NCBI RefSeq assembly: GCF_001567565.1
Contig: NZ_LSSW01000019.1
Span: 62,001-126,000, forward strand
DNA: 64,000 bases
Reading direction: 5' to 3'
Source: Ectopseudomonas composti
Lineage (GTDB): Bacteria > Pseudomonadota > Gammaproteobacteria > Pseudomonadales > Pseudomonadaceae
The notes beneath the pieces are model-generated. The model saw only the letters and a program-made list of their open reading frames with translations. It did no database searches and had not been told where the DNA came from. Positions 32,436 through 41,142 of the stretch are shown piece by piece; position 1 is the first letter of the stretch, and every line of letters begins with the position of its first letter. Made by a program: the position numbers and the translations under genes.

Positions 32436-35302
32436 GTGCCGTGGCGACGGGCGTCGTCGGCCAACTGCCGCAAGGGTTGCGGACGGCCGACGAAGTAGCC
32501 CTGGGCGTAGTCGATACCGAGGCGGCGCAGGCAGTCCAGGCTGGCCTGGGTCTCGACGAATTCGGCAACGGTGAGCAGTCCCAGTTGCCCGGCGATCTGG
32601 CGCATCGAGCCGACCATGGCCTGGTTGATCGGGTCGTGCTCGATGCCGCTGATGAAACTGCCGTCGATCTTGAGAATGTCCAGCGGCAGGTGGCGCAGGT
32701 AGGCGTAGGACGCGAAGCCGCTGCCGAAGTCATCCAGTGCGACCTTCAGCCCCTTGCTGCGCAGCGTCTCGATCCACTGGGCGGAGACGCCCAGCTCGCC
32801 CAGGGCCACCATTTCGGTCACTTCGATACACAGCTTGCCGGGCGGCAGGCCGTAGCGCTGCAGTTCGTCCTGCAGCAGGCGATGGAAGTTGCAGTCGAGC
32901 AGCGAGCTGGCGCTGAGGTTGACGTTGACCTGGGCCAGCTGCGCCAGGTGCCGCGGGTTGGCGGCCAGCCAGGCGCACAGGTGCTGGATCACCCAGCGGT
33001 CGATGGCGCCGAGAAAGTCGTAGCGCGCCGCCGCATCGAGAAACTGCGCCGGGCTGATCCACTCGCCGCTCTGCGGATCGCGATAACGCAGCAGTACTTC
33101 GTAATGCAGGCCGCTGGTGGTGCTTTGCAGTGCCTGGACCGGCTGGAAGAACAGCTCGAAATGACCGCGCTCGGTGGCTTCGCGCAGGCGGGTGATCCAT
33201 TGCAGTTGGCGCTGATGTTCGAGCAGCGCACCGTCGGCCGGGTTGAACTGCTGCACGCGGTTGCGGCCTTGATGCTTGGCCAGCTGGCTGGCGCTGCTGG
33301 CCCAGTTCAGCGCGGTTTCCCAGTCGCTGACGCCGGAGCTGAGCGCCAGCATGCCGATACTGGCGTGCAGGCGAAACGGCCGTCCCTGCCAGGTGAAGAC
33401 GAACTGCTCGACGGCGCGGCGCAGTTGCTCGGCCTGGCTCAGCGCGGCTTCGTCATCGACTTCGCGCAGGAGAATGGCGAATTCATCGCCGCCGACGCGG
33501 GCCAGCTCGGCATGACGGGCAAGCTGATGCAGCAGTTGGCTGGCCAGCTGCTTCAGCAACTGGTCACCTGCTGAGTGGCCGAACAGGTCGTTGACCTGCT
33601 TGAAGCGATCCAGCCCCAGCAGCAGCAAGTGGCTGAAGCGCCGCTTGGCTGTGCCGTTGAGGGTTTCCGAAAGCAGTCTTTCCAGCTCGCGACGGTTCAG
33701 CAGGCCGGTCAGGGCGTCGTGGGCGGCCAGCTGTTGCAGGCGTTCTTCCAGCGCGCGGCGCTCGCTGAGGTCGACCACGATGCCTTCGATGAACTCCTGA
33801 TGCGGGCGCAGGTGCAGTGACAGGTAAACCCAGCGGGGCCGCTGTTCGAGGTCGTACAGCTGGCACTCGCAGCTGACTGCGCCGGTCTGCACGTCGAGCT
33901 GCAACAGCAGCCAGCGCCATTGGGTTTCCCCCACCAGGCTTTGCAGGGACAGTTTGCTGAGGTCGTCCGGCAGGGTCTCGCTACCGAGCAGGCGCGCCAG
34001 GCTCGGGTTGGCCTCACTCAGGCGGCCGTCGCGATGGCAGCGGAAGATGCCTTCGCCGCTGTGACGGAACAGCGCCTGGTACTGCTCCAGATTGTCGATG
34101 GCCTGTTCCTGGCTGCTCAGCAGCACACGGCGCACCCGCTCCAGCTGTTTGTCGAGCAGGGCGCCGAACAGCAGCATGCTCATGGCCGGCAAGTAGGCGT
34201 ACAGCGCATAGAATCCGCCGGGCAGCGGGATCAGCCCGGCGCGGCTCAGCGGCACCAGCAGCATCAGCACCAGCGCGGCGCTCCAGCACAGCAGGTAGCC
34301 AGGTGCATAAGGGCGCCGCTGATAGACGCCGAGGATCATCAGCAGCAGCTGATACAGCCCGGTGGCCAGCGTCAGAAGATTGAGGATCTGGTAGGCCTGA
34401 GGGTGATCGACGAAGACGCCGCCAAGGCTGACCAGCAAGGTGGCCGCGAACAAGGCGTCGCGCAGCCAGCGCAGGCGCCCCAGGCGCAGGCCCAGGGCGC
34501 TGGCGATGAACAACGAACTGAAGATCATCATCCCGGCGGTGGGCAGATTGATCAGCAACTTGGGCAGCAGCGGCCACTGCGGCCAGAGCAGCCCGGCCAG
34601 GTTGTACAGGCTGGCGTTGTAGAGCGCCACGCACAATGAGGTGAGGCTGAAGTAGGCCAGCTGCGCTTCACGCAGGGTGCTGTACTTGACCAGATAGAAC
34701 AGCGCCAGGGCCAGTAGCGCGCCAATCAACAGGCCGCTCTGCAGCCAGCTGTGGGCGATCAGTTGCTGACCCTGTGCGGCACCGACCACCTGCAGCGGCA
34801 GGTTGATCGCCGAATGGCTCTGCACACGCAGCAGCAGGCTGTGCGGGCCTTGGCCCAGGCGCGGTAGGTTGAGGAGAAACTGCGGGTAGGGCTCGCCGCG
34901 CTCGGCGAATGGACGAGTGGCCCCGCTGTACAGGGGGGCGAGCGGGGTGTCACCGTCGAACAGCCAGATTTCCAGGTCGTCGAGGAAGGTCTGGCCGATG
35001 ATCAGTTGCAGGCGTTCGGCCGGAGGCGTTTGCAACTGCACGGCCAGCCACCAGGCGCTGCGCGTGTAGCCGATGCGTGCGGTGCCCTGCACCTCATGGC
35101 CTTGCTCGCGGATGCGTTGCAGCACCTCGCTGGCCGTCAGTTGGCCGCTGGGGTCTTCCAGCACCAGGCTGCGCTCGATACTCACTGGCTCGGCCAGGTC
35201 GGCTGCACCGAGCTTTAGCAGAGGCAGCGCGCCAGCTGCCCAGGCCGGTAGGGCGCAGGCCAGGCACAGCAGAAATAGCAGTGAGCGAAACGGGTGGAGC
35301 AT
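32423..35302 (-). CDS. Membrane GGDEF-EAL protein with 7TMR-DISM sensor
   Basis: A 959-residue inner-membrane protein. Order: signal peptide (MLHPFRSLLFLLCLACALPAWA); periplasmic 7TMR-DISM extracellular domain (about 30-165); seven membrane helices (about 180-385); a PAS domain (about 405-525); GGDEF (ARVGGDEFAILL near residue 605); EAL (about 700-950). The EAL residues needed for catalysis are present (EVLLR, NVNLS, EVTE, ALDDFGSGF, LKIDGSFI, AEFVET, QGYFVGRP). GGDEF is intact, but I see no RxxD inhibitory site before it. It can in principle make and degrade cyclic di-GMP in response to an outside signal. Ligand unknown. Confidence 0.93.
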   Translation of the reverse strand: MLHPFRSLLFLLCLACALPAWAAGALPLLKLGAADLAEPVSIERSLVLEDPSGQLTASEVLQRIREQGHEVQGTARIGYTRSAWWLAVQLQTPPAERLQLIIGQTFLDDLEIWLFDGDTPLAPLYSGATRPFAERGEPYPQFLLNLPRLGQGPHSLLLRVQSHSAINLPLQVVGAAQGQQLIAHSWLQSGLLIGALLALALFYLVKYSTLREAQLAYFSLTSLCVALYNASLYNLAGLLWPQWPLLPKLLINLPTAGMMIFSSLFIASALGLRLGRLRWLRDALFAATLLVSLGGVFVDHPQAYQILNLLTLATGLYQLLLMILGVYQRRPYAPGYLLCWSAALVLMLLVPLSRAGLIPLPGGFYALYAYLPAMSMLLFGALLDKQLERVRRVLLSSQEQAIDNLEQYQALFRHSGEGIFRCHRDGRLSEANPSLARLLGSETLPDDLSKLSLQSLVGETQWRWLLLQLDVQTGAVSCECQLYDLEQRPRWVYLSLHLRPHQEFIEGIVVDLSERRALEERLQQLAAHDALTGLLNRRELERLLSETLNGTAKRRFSHLLLLGLDRFKQVNDLFGHSAGDQLLKQLASQLLHQLARHAELARVGGDEFAILLREVDDEAALSQAEQLRRAVEQFVFTWQGRPFRLHASIGMLALSSGVSDWETALNWASSASQLAKHQGRNRVQQFNPADGALLEHQRQLQWITRLREATERGHFELFFQPVQALQSTTSGLHYEVLLRYRDPQSGEWISPAQFLDAAARYDFLGAIDRWVIQHLCAWLAANPRHLAQLAQVNVNLSASSLLDCNFHRLLQDELQRYGLPPGKLCIEVTEMVALGELGVSAQWIETLRSKGLKVALDDFGSGFASYAYLRHLPLDILKIDGSFISGIEHDPINQAMVGSMRQIAGQLGLLTVAEFVETQASLDCLRRLGIDYAQGYFVGRPQPLRQLADDARRHGTQEA

Positions 35303-35500
35303 CCAGAGCGCCTCATGGCTACTACGAGGGCGCCGAAGTCCGGTGGACGCGTCCCCTTGTGGGGAGCGCTCGGGCGCTTGAGGATTCTAGCCGACTGCTG
35401 GCGGGATGATTGCGTTGCGAGTCTCATCTGCCAGGATGGCGCGACGAATGACTGCTTGGCCGAGACGGCGGCGCACCGCTGCGCCGCGCTCGGGCAATGC

Positions 35501-36559
35501 TCAGGCGGTCTGCGTGCGCCCCTCTCTGGATTTTTGCTGGCGCGTCCAGCGATTGGCGCGGGCGAAGGTGCCGAAGTCGTTGAAGCGCACCCCCATCTCG
35601 CGCATCACCCGGTGGGCGAAGGGCACCGTCAGTTGGCGAATGTAGAAGGGCTCCTTGACCACGAAATGGTGGATCGCGTGGCTGCTGCCGAAGTTGAAGC
35701 AGAAGGCTTGCAGCGGCCACAGCCACCAAGGATTGAGCACCTGGGTCTGCTGGATCACGTTGCCCGGCTCGACGTCTCCGTAGTAGTGCATGTTGGAGCT
35801 GACGAAGTGCAGGCAGAAGGTGCGCAGCACGTTGGGACCTACCAGCACCACCACGGCAACGTTCACCACGGCCATCACCTTCAGGGTGCCGGCCGACCAG
35901 GTGATGGGAGCGCCGAGCGCGGCACTGGCCCAGTCCAGCAGATGGAAGCCGAGAAACAGGTACCAGGTCGCCCAGTTGAGCAGGCCCAGCGGCGCGTAGA
36001 CCTTTAGCGTGCGGGTGAGGATCAGCCTGCGGTGTTGCGGGGTCTTCGCGCGCAGCCAGCGGATGAACGAGCTCATCATGTTGTCACCCACCATCAGCAG
36101 GCGCGCGATGCCCCAGGGTTCACCGTTGGTGATGGCGCGCTCCTCCGTATCCGCTTCGCTGCCGGACACCTTGTGGTGGTTCAGGTGCAGATGGCGGCGT
36201 ACCCAGGGGTTGATGGTGCTGGGCCGCGCCAGCCAGACCAGCGCCATCATCAGGTTGTGCGGCAGCGCTCGCTTGCGGAAATACATCGAGTGGATCAGGT
36301 CGTGCTCCAGCTCATGAGTCAGCGAGGCGAAGAACGCATTGAGCAGCAGGCACGCCCACCAGGGTAGGTAATCGCCGATATACAGCGCCGCCGAAGCGAA
36401 CATGCCGAGCAGGGCGAAGGCCAGAATACCGGCACCCAACGCGTCCTGATGCTGCAGGATCGGATAGCGCTGACGCAGGGTGTTGCCATGGGCCATCACC
36501 TGTTCACGGATATAAGCGGCGCGTTGCTGGTCATTAAGGCTTGCGGGAGAGGGCGACAT
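35501..36559 (-). CDS. Membrane fatty-acid desaturase
   Basis: A 352-residue integral membrane di-iron enzyme. Three histidine boxes are visible: HELEHDLIH (about residue 97), HLHLNHHK (about 132) and SHAIHHF (near 300). Hydrophobic pairs lie before the first box (ILAFALLGMFASAALYIG, WWACLLLNAFFASL) and between the second and third (LGLLNWATWYLFLGF, VMAVVNVAVVVLVG). This topology is that of membrane desaturases and related hydroxylases that modify lipid chains. Chain and position specificity cannot be read from sequence. It is divergent from an AraC regulator 103 bp away, which probably controls it. Confidence 0.88.
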   Translation of the reverse strand: MSPSPASLNDQQRAAYIREQVMAHGNTLRQRYPILQHQDALGAGILAFALLGMFASAALYIGDYLPWWACLLLNAFFASLTHELEHDLIHSMYFRKRALPHNLMMALVWLARPSTINPWVRRHLHLNHHKVSGSEADTEERAITNGEPWGIARLLMVGDNMMSSFIRWLRAKTPQHRRLILTRTLKVYAPLGLLNWATWYLFLGFHLLDWASAALGAPITWSAGTLKVMAVVNVAVVVLVGPNVLRTFCLHFVSSNMHYYGDVEPGNVIQQTQVLNPWWLWPLQAFCFNFGSSHAIHHFVVKEPFYIRQLTVPFAHRVMREMGVRFNDFGTFARANRWTRQQKSREGRTQTA

Positions 36560-36662
36560 GCCGACATCCTCTTGTTATCGGGTTGTGACTTCACTGTGCC
36601 GTGACGGTCGTCAGAGCGCCCGACCGTGCACGCCAACCTGCCTACCGGATACGCCAATCTGC

Positions 36663-37676
36663 ATGACCGCCGAACCCTCAACCCTGGCCAGCTGGACCCG
36701 CGCCCTGCGCAAGCAGCTCGATGCGCTTGGCCTGGACAGCGCAGAGCTGTGTCGCCAGGCGGGGCTCGATCCGGCAGCGCTCGACGACCCCAATGCGCGC
36801 TGCCCGCTGTCGTTGACCACACGCCTGTGGCAGTTGGCAGTGGCCGCCAGTGGTGACCCCGCGCTGGGGTTGAAGACCTCACAGTTCGTCAGCCCGACCA
36901 CCTTCCATGCCCTGGGCTATGCACTGGTTGCCAGCAGTAGCCTGCGCGAGATGTTCGAGCGCATCGTGCGCTATCACCGCGTGGTCAGTGATGCGCTGCA
37001 GCTGGAGCTGTGCGCGCTGGAGGAGGTCTACGAATTTCGTTTTCGTGTACCGCCAGGCAGTCCGGCGCCCGCACCTGAAGCGCTGGATGCCTTCGCCGCG
37101 ATCTACGTGCGCAGTTGCCGGAATCGTCTGAGCCGCGACTTCTCGCCATTGCTGGTGCGGCTGCAACGACCTCGGCCAGCCGACCCGGCGCCGTGGCAGG
37201 CGGTATTTCGCGCGCCTGTGCAGTTCGATGCCGAGGAGAGCCTGCTGCGTTTCCCCCGCGCCGCCTTCGAGCAACGCCTGGACGATGGCAACCCGGAGCT
37301 TGCCGAACACAACGAGGCGGTGCTCAGGCGCAACCTCCAGCAACTGCAGGCCGCCAGTTGCAGCGAACGGGTGCGCGCTTGCCTGGAGGCGCAGTTGCCG
37401 GATGGCGAGCCGTCCGCCGAGCGCATCGCCCAGGCCCTGCACCTGAGCCTGCGCAGCTTGCAGCGCCACCTTGCCGAGGAGGGCAGCAGTTACGAGCAAC
37501 TGTTGGGTGATACGCGCCACGCCCTGGCGCTCCGGCACATGCGCGACCCGCGCTGCTCGATCAGTGAAATTGCCTATCTACTCGGCTTCAGCGATAGCAG
37601 CAGCTTCGGCCGAGCCTTCAAACGCTGGACCGGCCAGACGCCGAGCCAATACCGCGACGGATTCAAGAACGCATGA
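36663..37676 (+). CDS. AraC-family regulator, OruR/ArgR-like architecture
   Basis: A 337-residue protein. The N-terminal Arabinose_bd-type domain (about 15-200) contains LTTRLWQLAVAASGDPALGL, FVSPTTFHALGYALVASSSL and YHRVVSDALQ. The C-terminal AraC DNA-binding domain (about 235-335) has SAERIAQALHLSLRSLQRHL and EIAYLLGFSDSSSFGRAFKRW with TGQTPSQYR. The start at 36663 matches the family's length; upstream in-frame starts reach into the divergent desaturase leader. It overlaps the next gene by four bases (ATGA at 37673), so they are translated together. Likely regulator of the divergent desaturase; the inducer is unknown. Confidence 0.88.
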   Translation: MTAEPSTLASWTRALRKQLDALGLDSAELCRQAGLDPAALDDPNARCPLSLTTRLWQLAVAASGDPALGLKTSQFVSPTTFHALGYALVASSSLREMFERIVRYHRVVSDALQLELCALEEVYEFRFRVPPGSPAPAPEALDAFAAIYVRSCRNRLSRDFSPLLVRLQRPRPADPAPWQAVFRAPVQFDAEESLLRFPRAAFEQRLDDGNPELAEHNEAVLRRNLQQLQAASCSERVRACLEAQLPDGEPSAERIAQALHLSLRSLQRHLAEEGSSYEQLLGDTRHALALRHMRDPRCSISEIAYLLGFSDSSSFGRAFKRWTGQTPSQYRDGFKNA

Positions 37677-38749
37677 CCCAGTACGACCTGATCCTGGCCG
37701 GGGCCGGCCATGCCCACCTTGGTGTGCTGCGCCGCTGGGCACTGGTGGAGCGTCCGCCGGGGCGTATCGCCTTGCTCAGTCCTGGCCCGGAAGCCTGGTA
37801 CGCCGGCATGCTGCCCGGGCTGATCAGCGGCCGTTTCAGTGCGGCGGACTGCCGGGTTGAACTGCAGCCGCTGTGCCGGGCGGCCAAGGTCGACCTGATC
37901 GAAGGCGAGATCGCCTCGCTCGATGCCGATGCGCGCATCCTGAACTTGGGCGACGGCCGCCAGCTGCAGGGTGAGTGGTTGTCGCTCAACGTGGGGGCTG
38001 GTATGGCCATTCCACCGCAGCAGGGAGATGGCATGCAGGTACTGGCGGCTCGCCCCATCGAGCGGCTGCTCGAAGGCTGGCAGCAGTGGCAGGCCGAGCC
38101 GCGGCGCATGGCGATTCTCGGCGGTGGCGCCGGCGGTGTGGAGCTGTCTCTGGCGCTGGCCGACAAGGTGCCGGCGCTGGCGCTATTCTGCGGCGGCTCC
38201 TTGCTCGACGGGCTGGCGCCGGGGCTGCGGCTGCGTGCGCTGGGGCACCTGCGCCAGCGCGGCGTGCAGGTGCGCGAGTATTGTCCGATCGGGCGCATCG
38301 AGGATGACTGGTTGCTCAGCGGCGACGAGCCGGTCTGGCGCGGGCGGCGCCTGCTGCTGGCCAGCGGCGCACGGCCCTGGCTCTGGCTGACGGCCAGTGA
38401 GCTGGCCAAGGACACCGCCGGTTTCGTCGCCATCCGCCCGACCCTGCAGTGCGAGTCCCATGCGCAGATCTTCGCGGTTGGCGATTGCGCCAGCCTCGAT
38501 GGCATGCGTCGCAGTGGGCGCTTCGCCGTACGCCAGGCGCCCGTGCTTGCCGCCAATCTGTATGCCGCGTTGCATGAGCGGCCACTGCAACATTACCGGG
38601 CGCAGTGGCAGAGTCTGGCGCTGTTGGCCACTGGCGATGGCGGCGCCTTGCTCGGTTGGCACGACTGGAGTGCTGGTGGTCAACTTTACGGGCATTGCAA
38701 GGATTGGCTGGACCGGCGCTTCGTCAAACGCCATCGCATGGCCGGCTAG
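37673..38749 (+). CDS. FAD-dependent NAD(P)H oxidoreductase, NDH-2/SQR-like
   Basis: A 358-residue flavoprotein. The N-terminal FAD motif is LILAGAGHAHLGVLRRW; the GHAHL variant is typical of the type II NADH dehydrogenase-like proteins found alone or fused to SelD. The second Rossmann motif is RRMAILGGGAGGVELSLAL (about 143-161), and the FAD-binding end is IFAVGDCASL. LSLNVGAGMAIPP follows the first domain. Electron acceptor unknown. It is translationally coupled to the AraC gene and may supply electrons to the desaturase; that role is inference from proximity. Confidence 0.8.
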   Translation: MTQYDLILAGAGHAHLGVLRRWALVERPPGRIALLSPGPEAWYAGMLPGLISGRFSAADCRVELQPLCRAAKVDLIEGEIASLDADARILNLGDGRQLQGEWLSLNVGAGMAIPPQQGDGMQVLAARPIERLLEGWQQWQAEPRRMAILGGGAGGVELSLALADKVPALALFCGGSLLDGLAPGLRLRALGHLRQRGVQVREYCPIGRIEDDWLLSGDEPVWRGRRLLLASGARPWLWLTASELAKDTAGFVAIRPTLQCESHAQIFAVGDCASLDGMRRSGRFAVRQAPVLAANLYAALHERPLQHYRAQWQSLALLATGDGGALLGWHDWSAGGQLYGHCKDWLDRRFVKRHRMAG

Positions 38750-39115
38750 CCTGCCGTTGAGGCCAAAGCCAGCGTGGTTTTGCAACGGTTTGCTAATGCC
38801 ACCCGATTAGGCGTCGATACAGTGGCTGGGTCCCTGGCAAAGACTGCGCTGGAGGCCTGTTTGCGCTCGGCCTGCCAAAGGTTGACCGTCTAAATTCGTG
38901 GCAGTGTGCTACCAAAGTTTTATGGTGCTGGCGCTTCCAAGCTGCTCGAATCCCGGTCATGGTGCCCGTTCTGCATACGCTGATTTTTCGTCGGGCCTGT
39001 CGTACACGTAGCCTGCTGCCCAGGTTGCGTGGGATATTCAAGGAGAGAACCCGCCGTGACCCCGTCCGCCTACAGCGCCTCGCCGCGCACCAGAACAAGA
39101 ACTCTGAGGTCGGTC
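38750..39115. other. 366-bp gap upstream of the chemoreceptor gene
   Basis: I see no convincing gene here. An AAGGAG at 39040-39045 precedes an in-frame GTG at 39056 that could start the chemoreceptor 20 codons earlier; the extra residues ([19 protein letters not shown]) are not family-like. A possible -35, TTGACC, lies at 38881-38886 but has no well-spaced -10. Nothing else is recognisable. Confidence 0.5.
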
Positions 39116-40687
39116 ATGCAAGCTGCCTTTGTCCGTTCCCCCGTTGCCTGTCTTCTTCACGCCCTGGGGCTGGCCGCGCTGATGCTGGTCTACCAGCAGG
39201 TGCAACTGCCGGTCTATGTCAGCGTGGTGTCCTTCCTGTTGCTGGCCTTATGGCCCTGGCTCGGGCCGTGGCAGCGCCGCGACGAGCCGGAGCACGCTGC
39301 CCAGCAGAGCCTGGGCGGCGACTTCGTCGAGCTCAGCCGTGGGCTGTCGCGACACACCTGCCACAACGCGCTGTCGGCCGCCAAGGTGGCCCATGCCGTC
39401 AAGCACCTGGCCGAGCGCCTGCAGTCGCAACTGGCGGCGGTGCAGCAGGTCAGCCAGGCGGCCGAAGCCATTACCCATACCGAGCAGGACAGCGCCACCC
39501 GCGCCGAGCACACCCTGGCCGCTGCGCAGCATGTGCGGGCCGCCAGCGCCGATGGCCAGGCCGAGCTCAACCAGGCCATCGAGCGCATGCAGCAGCTCAG
39601 CGCCCAGACCCTGGCCAGCCGTGAGCTGATCGACGGGCTCGGCAGCCGTACCGAACAGATCGAACAGGTCACCCAGGTGATTCAGTCCATCGCCAGCCAG
39701 ACCAACCTGCTGGCGCTCAACGCGGCCATCGAGGCAGCCCGCGCCGGTGAGATGGGCCGGGGGTTCGCAGTGGTCGCTGACGAGGTGCGCAACCTCGCTG
39801 CACGCACCGCCAGCGCCACCGAGGAAGTCAGCCAGATGATCGCCGACATCCGCCAGCAGAGCACGGCAGTGGTCGCCCATATCCAGCGCCAGAGCGTCGA
39901 GCTGGAGCAGGCGGCGCGCCAGGTCGAGACGGCCGGTAGTGGCCTGCACGGCATCGCCGAGCAGGCCGAGGAAGTCGAGCAACAGGTGGCGCAGATCAGC
40001 GCCGGTACGGCAGACAACCACCAGCGCCTGGCCAGCCTGTCGGCGGCTGCCTTGCAATTGCAGGACGATGTGCAGGGCAGCGAAGGGCAGACGCGGCAAC
40101 TGGCCGATGCTGCCGAGCAACTGGTCGGCCAGGCCGAGACCGTCAGCGAGCAGCTCGCCGAAGTGGGCCTGGATGACTACCACCAGCGTGCCTATGACCT
40201 GGCCCGCGAAGGCGCAGCGGCCATCGCGGCGCAATTCGAAGACGATCTGCAGGCCGGTCGCATCAGCCTCGACGATCTGTTCGACCGCCACTACCAGCCG
40301 ATTGCCGGCACCCACCCGCAGAAGTACCGCACGCGCTTCGACCAGTATGCCGACCAGGTGCTGCCGGCCTTGCAGGAACCCTTGCTCAAGCGCCATGAGG
40401 GGTTGGTCTTCGCCATTTCCACCACGCCGGAAGGCTACGTGCCGACCCATAACGCCGCCTTCAACCATCCGCCCAGCGGTGACCCGGCGGCAGACGCCAC
40501 CCGCAGCCGTGGCAAGCGCCTGTTCAATGACCGAACCGGCATCCGTTGCGGCAGCCACACGCAGGCGCTGCTGCTGCAGACCTACATGCGCGATACTGGT
40601 GAGCTGATGCACGACCTGTCGGTGCCGATCATGGTGCAGGGCAAGCATTGGGGCGGCTTGCGCCTGGGCTACAAGCCGGAGCCATAG
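39116..40687 (+). CDS. Methyl-accepting chemotaxis protein with C-terminal extension
   Basis: A 523-residue transducer. The N-terminus has two closely spaced helices ([17 protein letters not shown] and [18 protein letters not shown]) with almost no periplasmic loop. The signalling hairpin [20 protein letters not shown] is near residues 195-215, followed by [20 protein letters not shown]. After the coiled coil, about residues 365-523 form an extra domain ([76 protein letters not shown]). Such receptors sense inside the cell or at the membrane. ATG 39116 has GAGG six bases upstream. No che genes are nearby. Confidence 0.88.
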   Translation: MQAAFVRSPVACLLHALGLAALMLVYQQVQLPVYVSVVSFLLLALWPWLGPWQRRDEPEHAAQQSLGGDFVELSRGLSRHTCHNALSAAKVAHAVKHLAERLQSQLAAVQQVSQAAEAITHTEQDSATRAEHTLAAAQHVRAASADGQAELNQAIERMQQLSAQTLASRELIDGLGSRTEQIEQVTQVIQSIASQTNLLALNAAIEAARAGEMGRGFAVVADEVRNLAARTASATEEVSQMIADIRQQSTAVVAHIQRQSVELEQAARQVETAGSGLHGIAEQAEEVEQQVAQISAGTADNHQRLASLSAAALQLQDDVQGSEGQTRQLADAAEQLVGQAETVSEQLAEVGLDDYHQRAYDLAREGAAAIAAQFEDDLQAGRISLDDLFDRHYQPIAGTHPQKYRTRFDQYADQVLPALQEPLLKRHEGLVFAISTTPEGYVPTHNAAFNHPPSGDPAADATRSRGKRLFNDRTGIRCGSHTQALLLQTYMRDTGELMHDLSVPIMVQGKHWGGLRLGYKPEP

Positions 40688-40859
40688 GGCCACCGTGCGC
40701 GCCGTCACTGCGTGGGTGGCGCGGTTTGAGCGGCGGTACGCCACGGCCTCCTGCCGCTCGGCGTGGTTTGAATCGGCACGATTGTTTAGCTAGCGCATAA
40801 CCAAGCGTATGAAAAACCCGATTTAACGCACGTCAAACCCTGTGCGACGCTGCCAAGCC

Positions 40860-41021
40860 ATGATCTCCCTGGCCTGCCAAGTCCATGTTCCGCTCTACCG
40901 CGCCCCGGCGCGCAGGCGTCCGTTGCAGCGGCTCAACCCGCTGCTGACCATCATTCTCGCCTTCTGGGCCTTGTGGCACTGCCGCCACGCGCGCCCGCCG
41001 GACGTCGTCCCCGCCCGCTGA
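40860..41021 (+). CDS. Possible 53-residue small protein upstream of the GS-like gene
   Basis: An open frame of 53 codons, MISLACQVHVPLYR..., with an arginine-rich middle (APARRRPLQRLN) and one hydrophobic segment (PLLTIILAFWALWHC) that could span a membrane. It ends 121 bp before the glutamine-synthetase-family ATG. No Shine-Dalgarno of note precedes it and I recognise no family. It might be a real small membrane protein, a leader peptide, or chance. Confidence 0.3.
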   Translation: MISLACQVHVPLYRAPARRRPLQRLNPLLTIILAFWALWHCRHARPPDVVPAR

Positions 41022-41078
41022 ATACCGATGGCTGTGCCATGCCCGCAGCCGCTGCTATCACTTCGTCTGCCTGTGCAA

Positions 41079-41129
41079 CCCGTTCGAGAAGCGAACGGGC
41101 CGTGCGGACACCGAGCGCCCCGTTGGCGC
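41079..41129 (+). promoter_or_regulatory. Two hairpins in the leader of the GS-like gene
   Basis: CCCGTTCG (41079-41086) pairs perfectly with CGAACGGG (41092-41099), loop AGAAG. Then GCGCC (41115-41119) pairs with GGCGC (41125-41129). They lie between the small frame and the ATG at 41143, which has no clear Shine-Dalgarno. The layout suggests leader-mediated control but lacks a terminator T-run. Confidence 0.4.
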
Positions 41130-41142
41130 AAGCGAGCGCAAT

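Noticed and set aside
38793..39098. Minus-strand frame of 101 codons in the gap before the chemoreceptor
   Set aside because: No ribosome site, no family-like sequence, arginine-rich composition typical of chance frames.
39248..40744. Minus-strand open frame of about 500 codons opposite the chemoreceptor
   Set aside because: The plus strand carries the conserved chemoreceptor hairpin; the minus frame has no recognisable motif.
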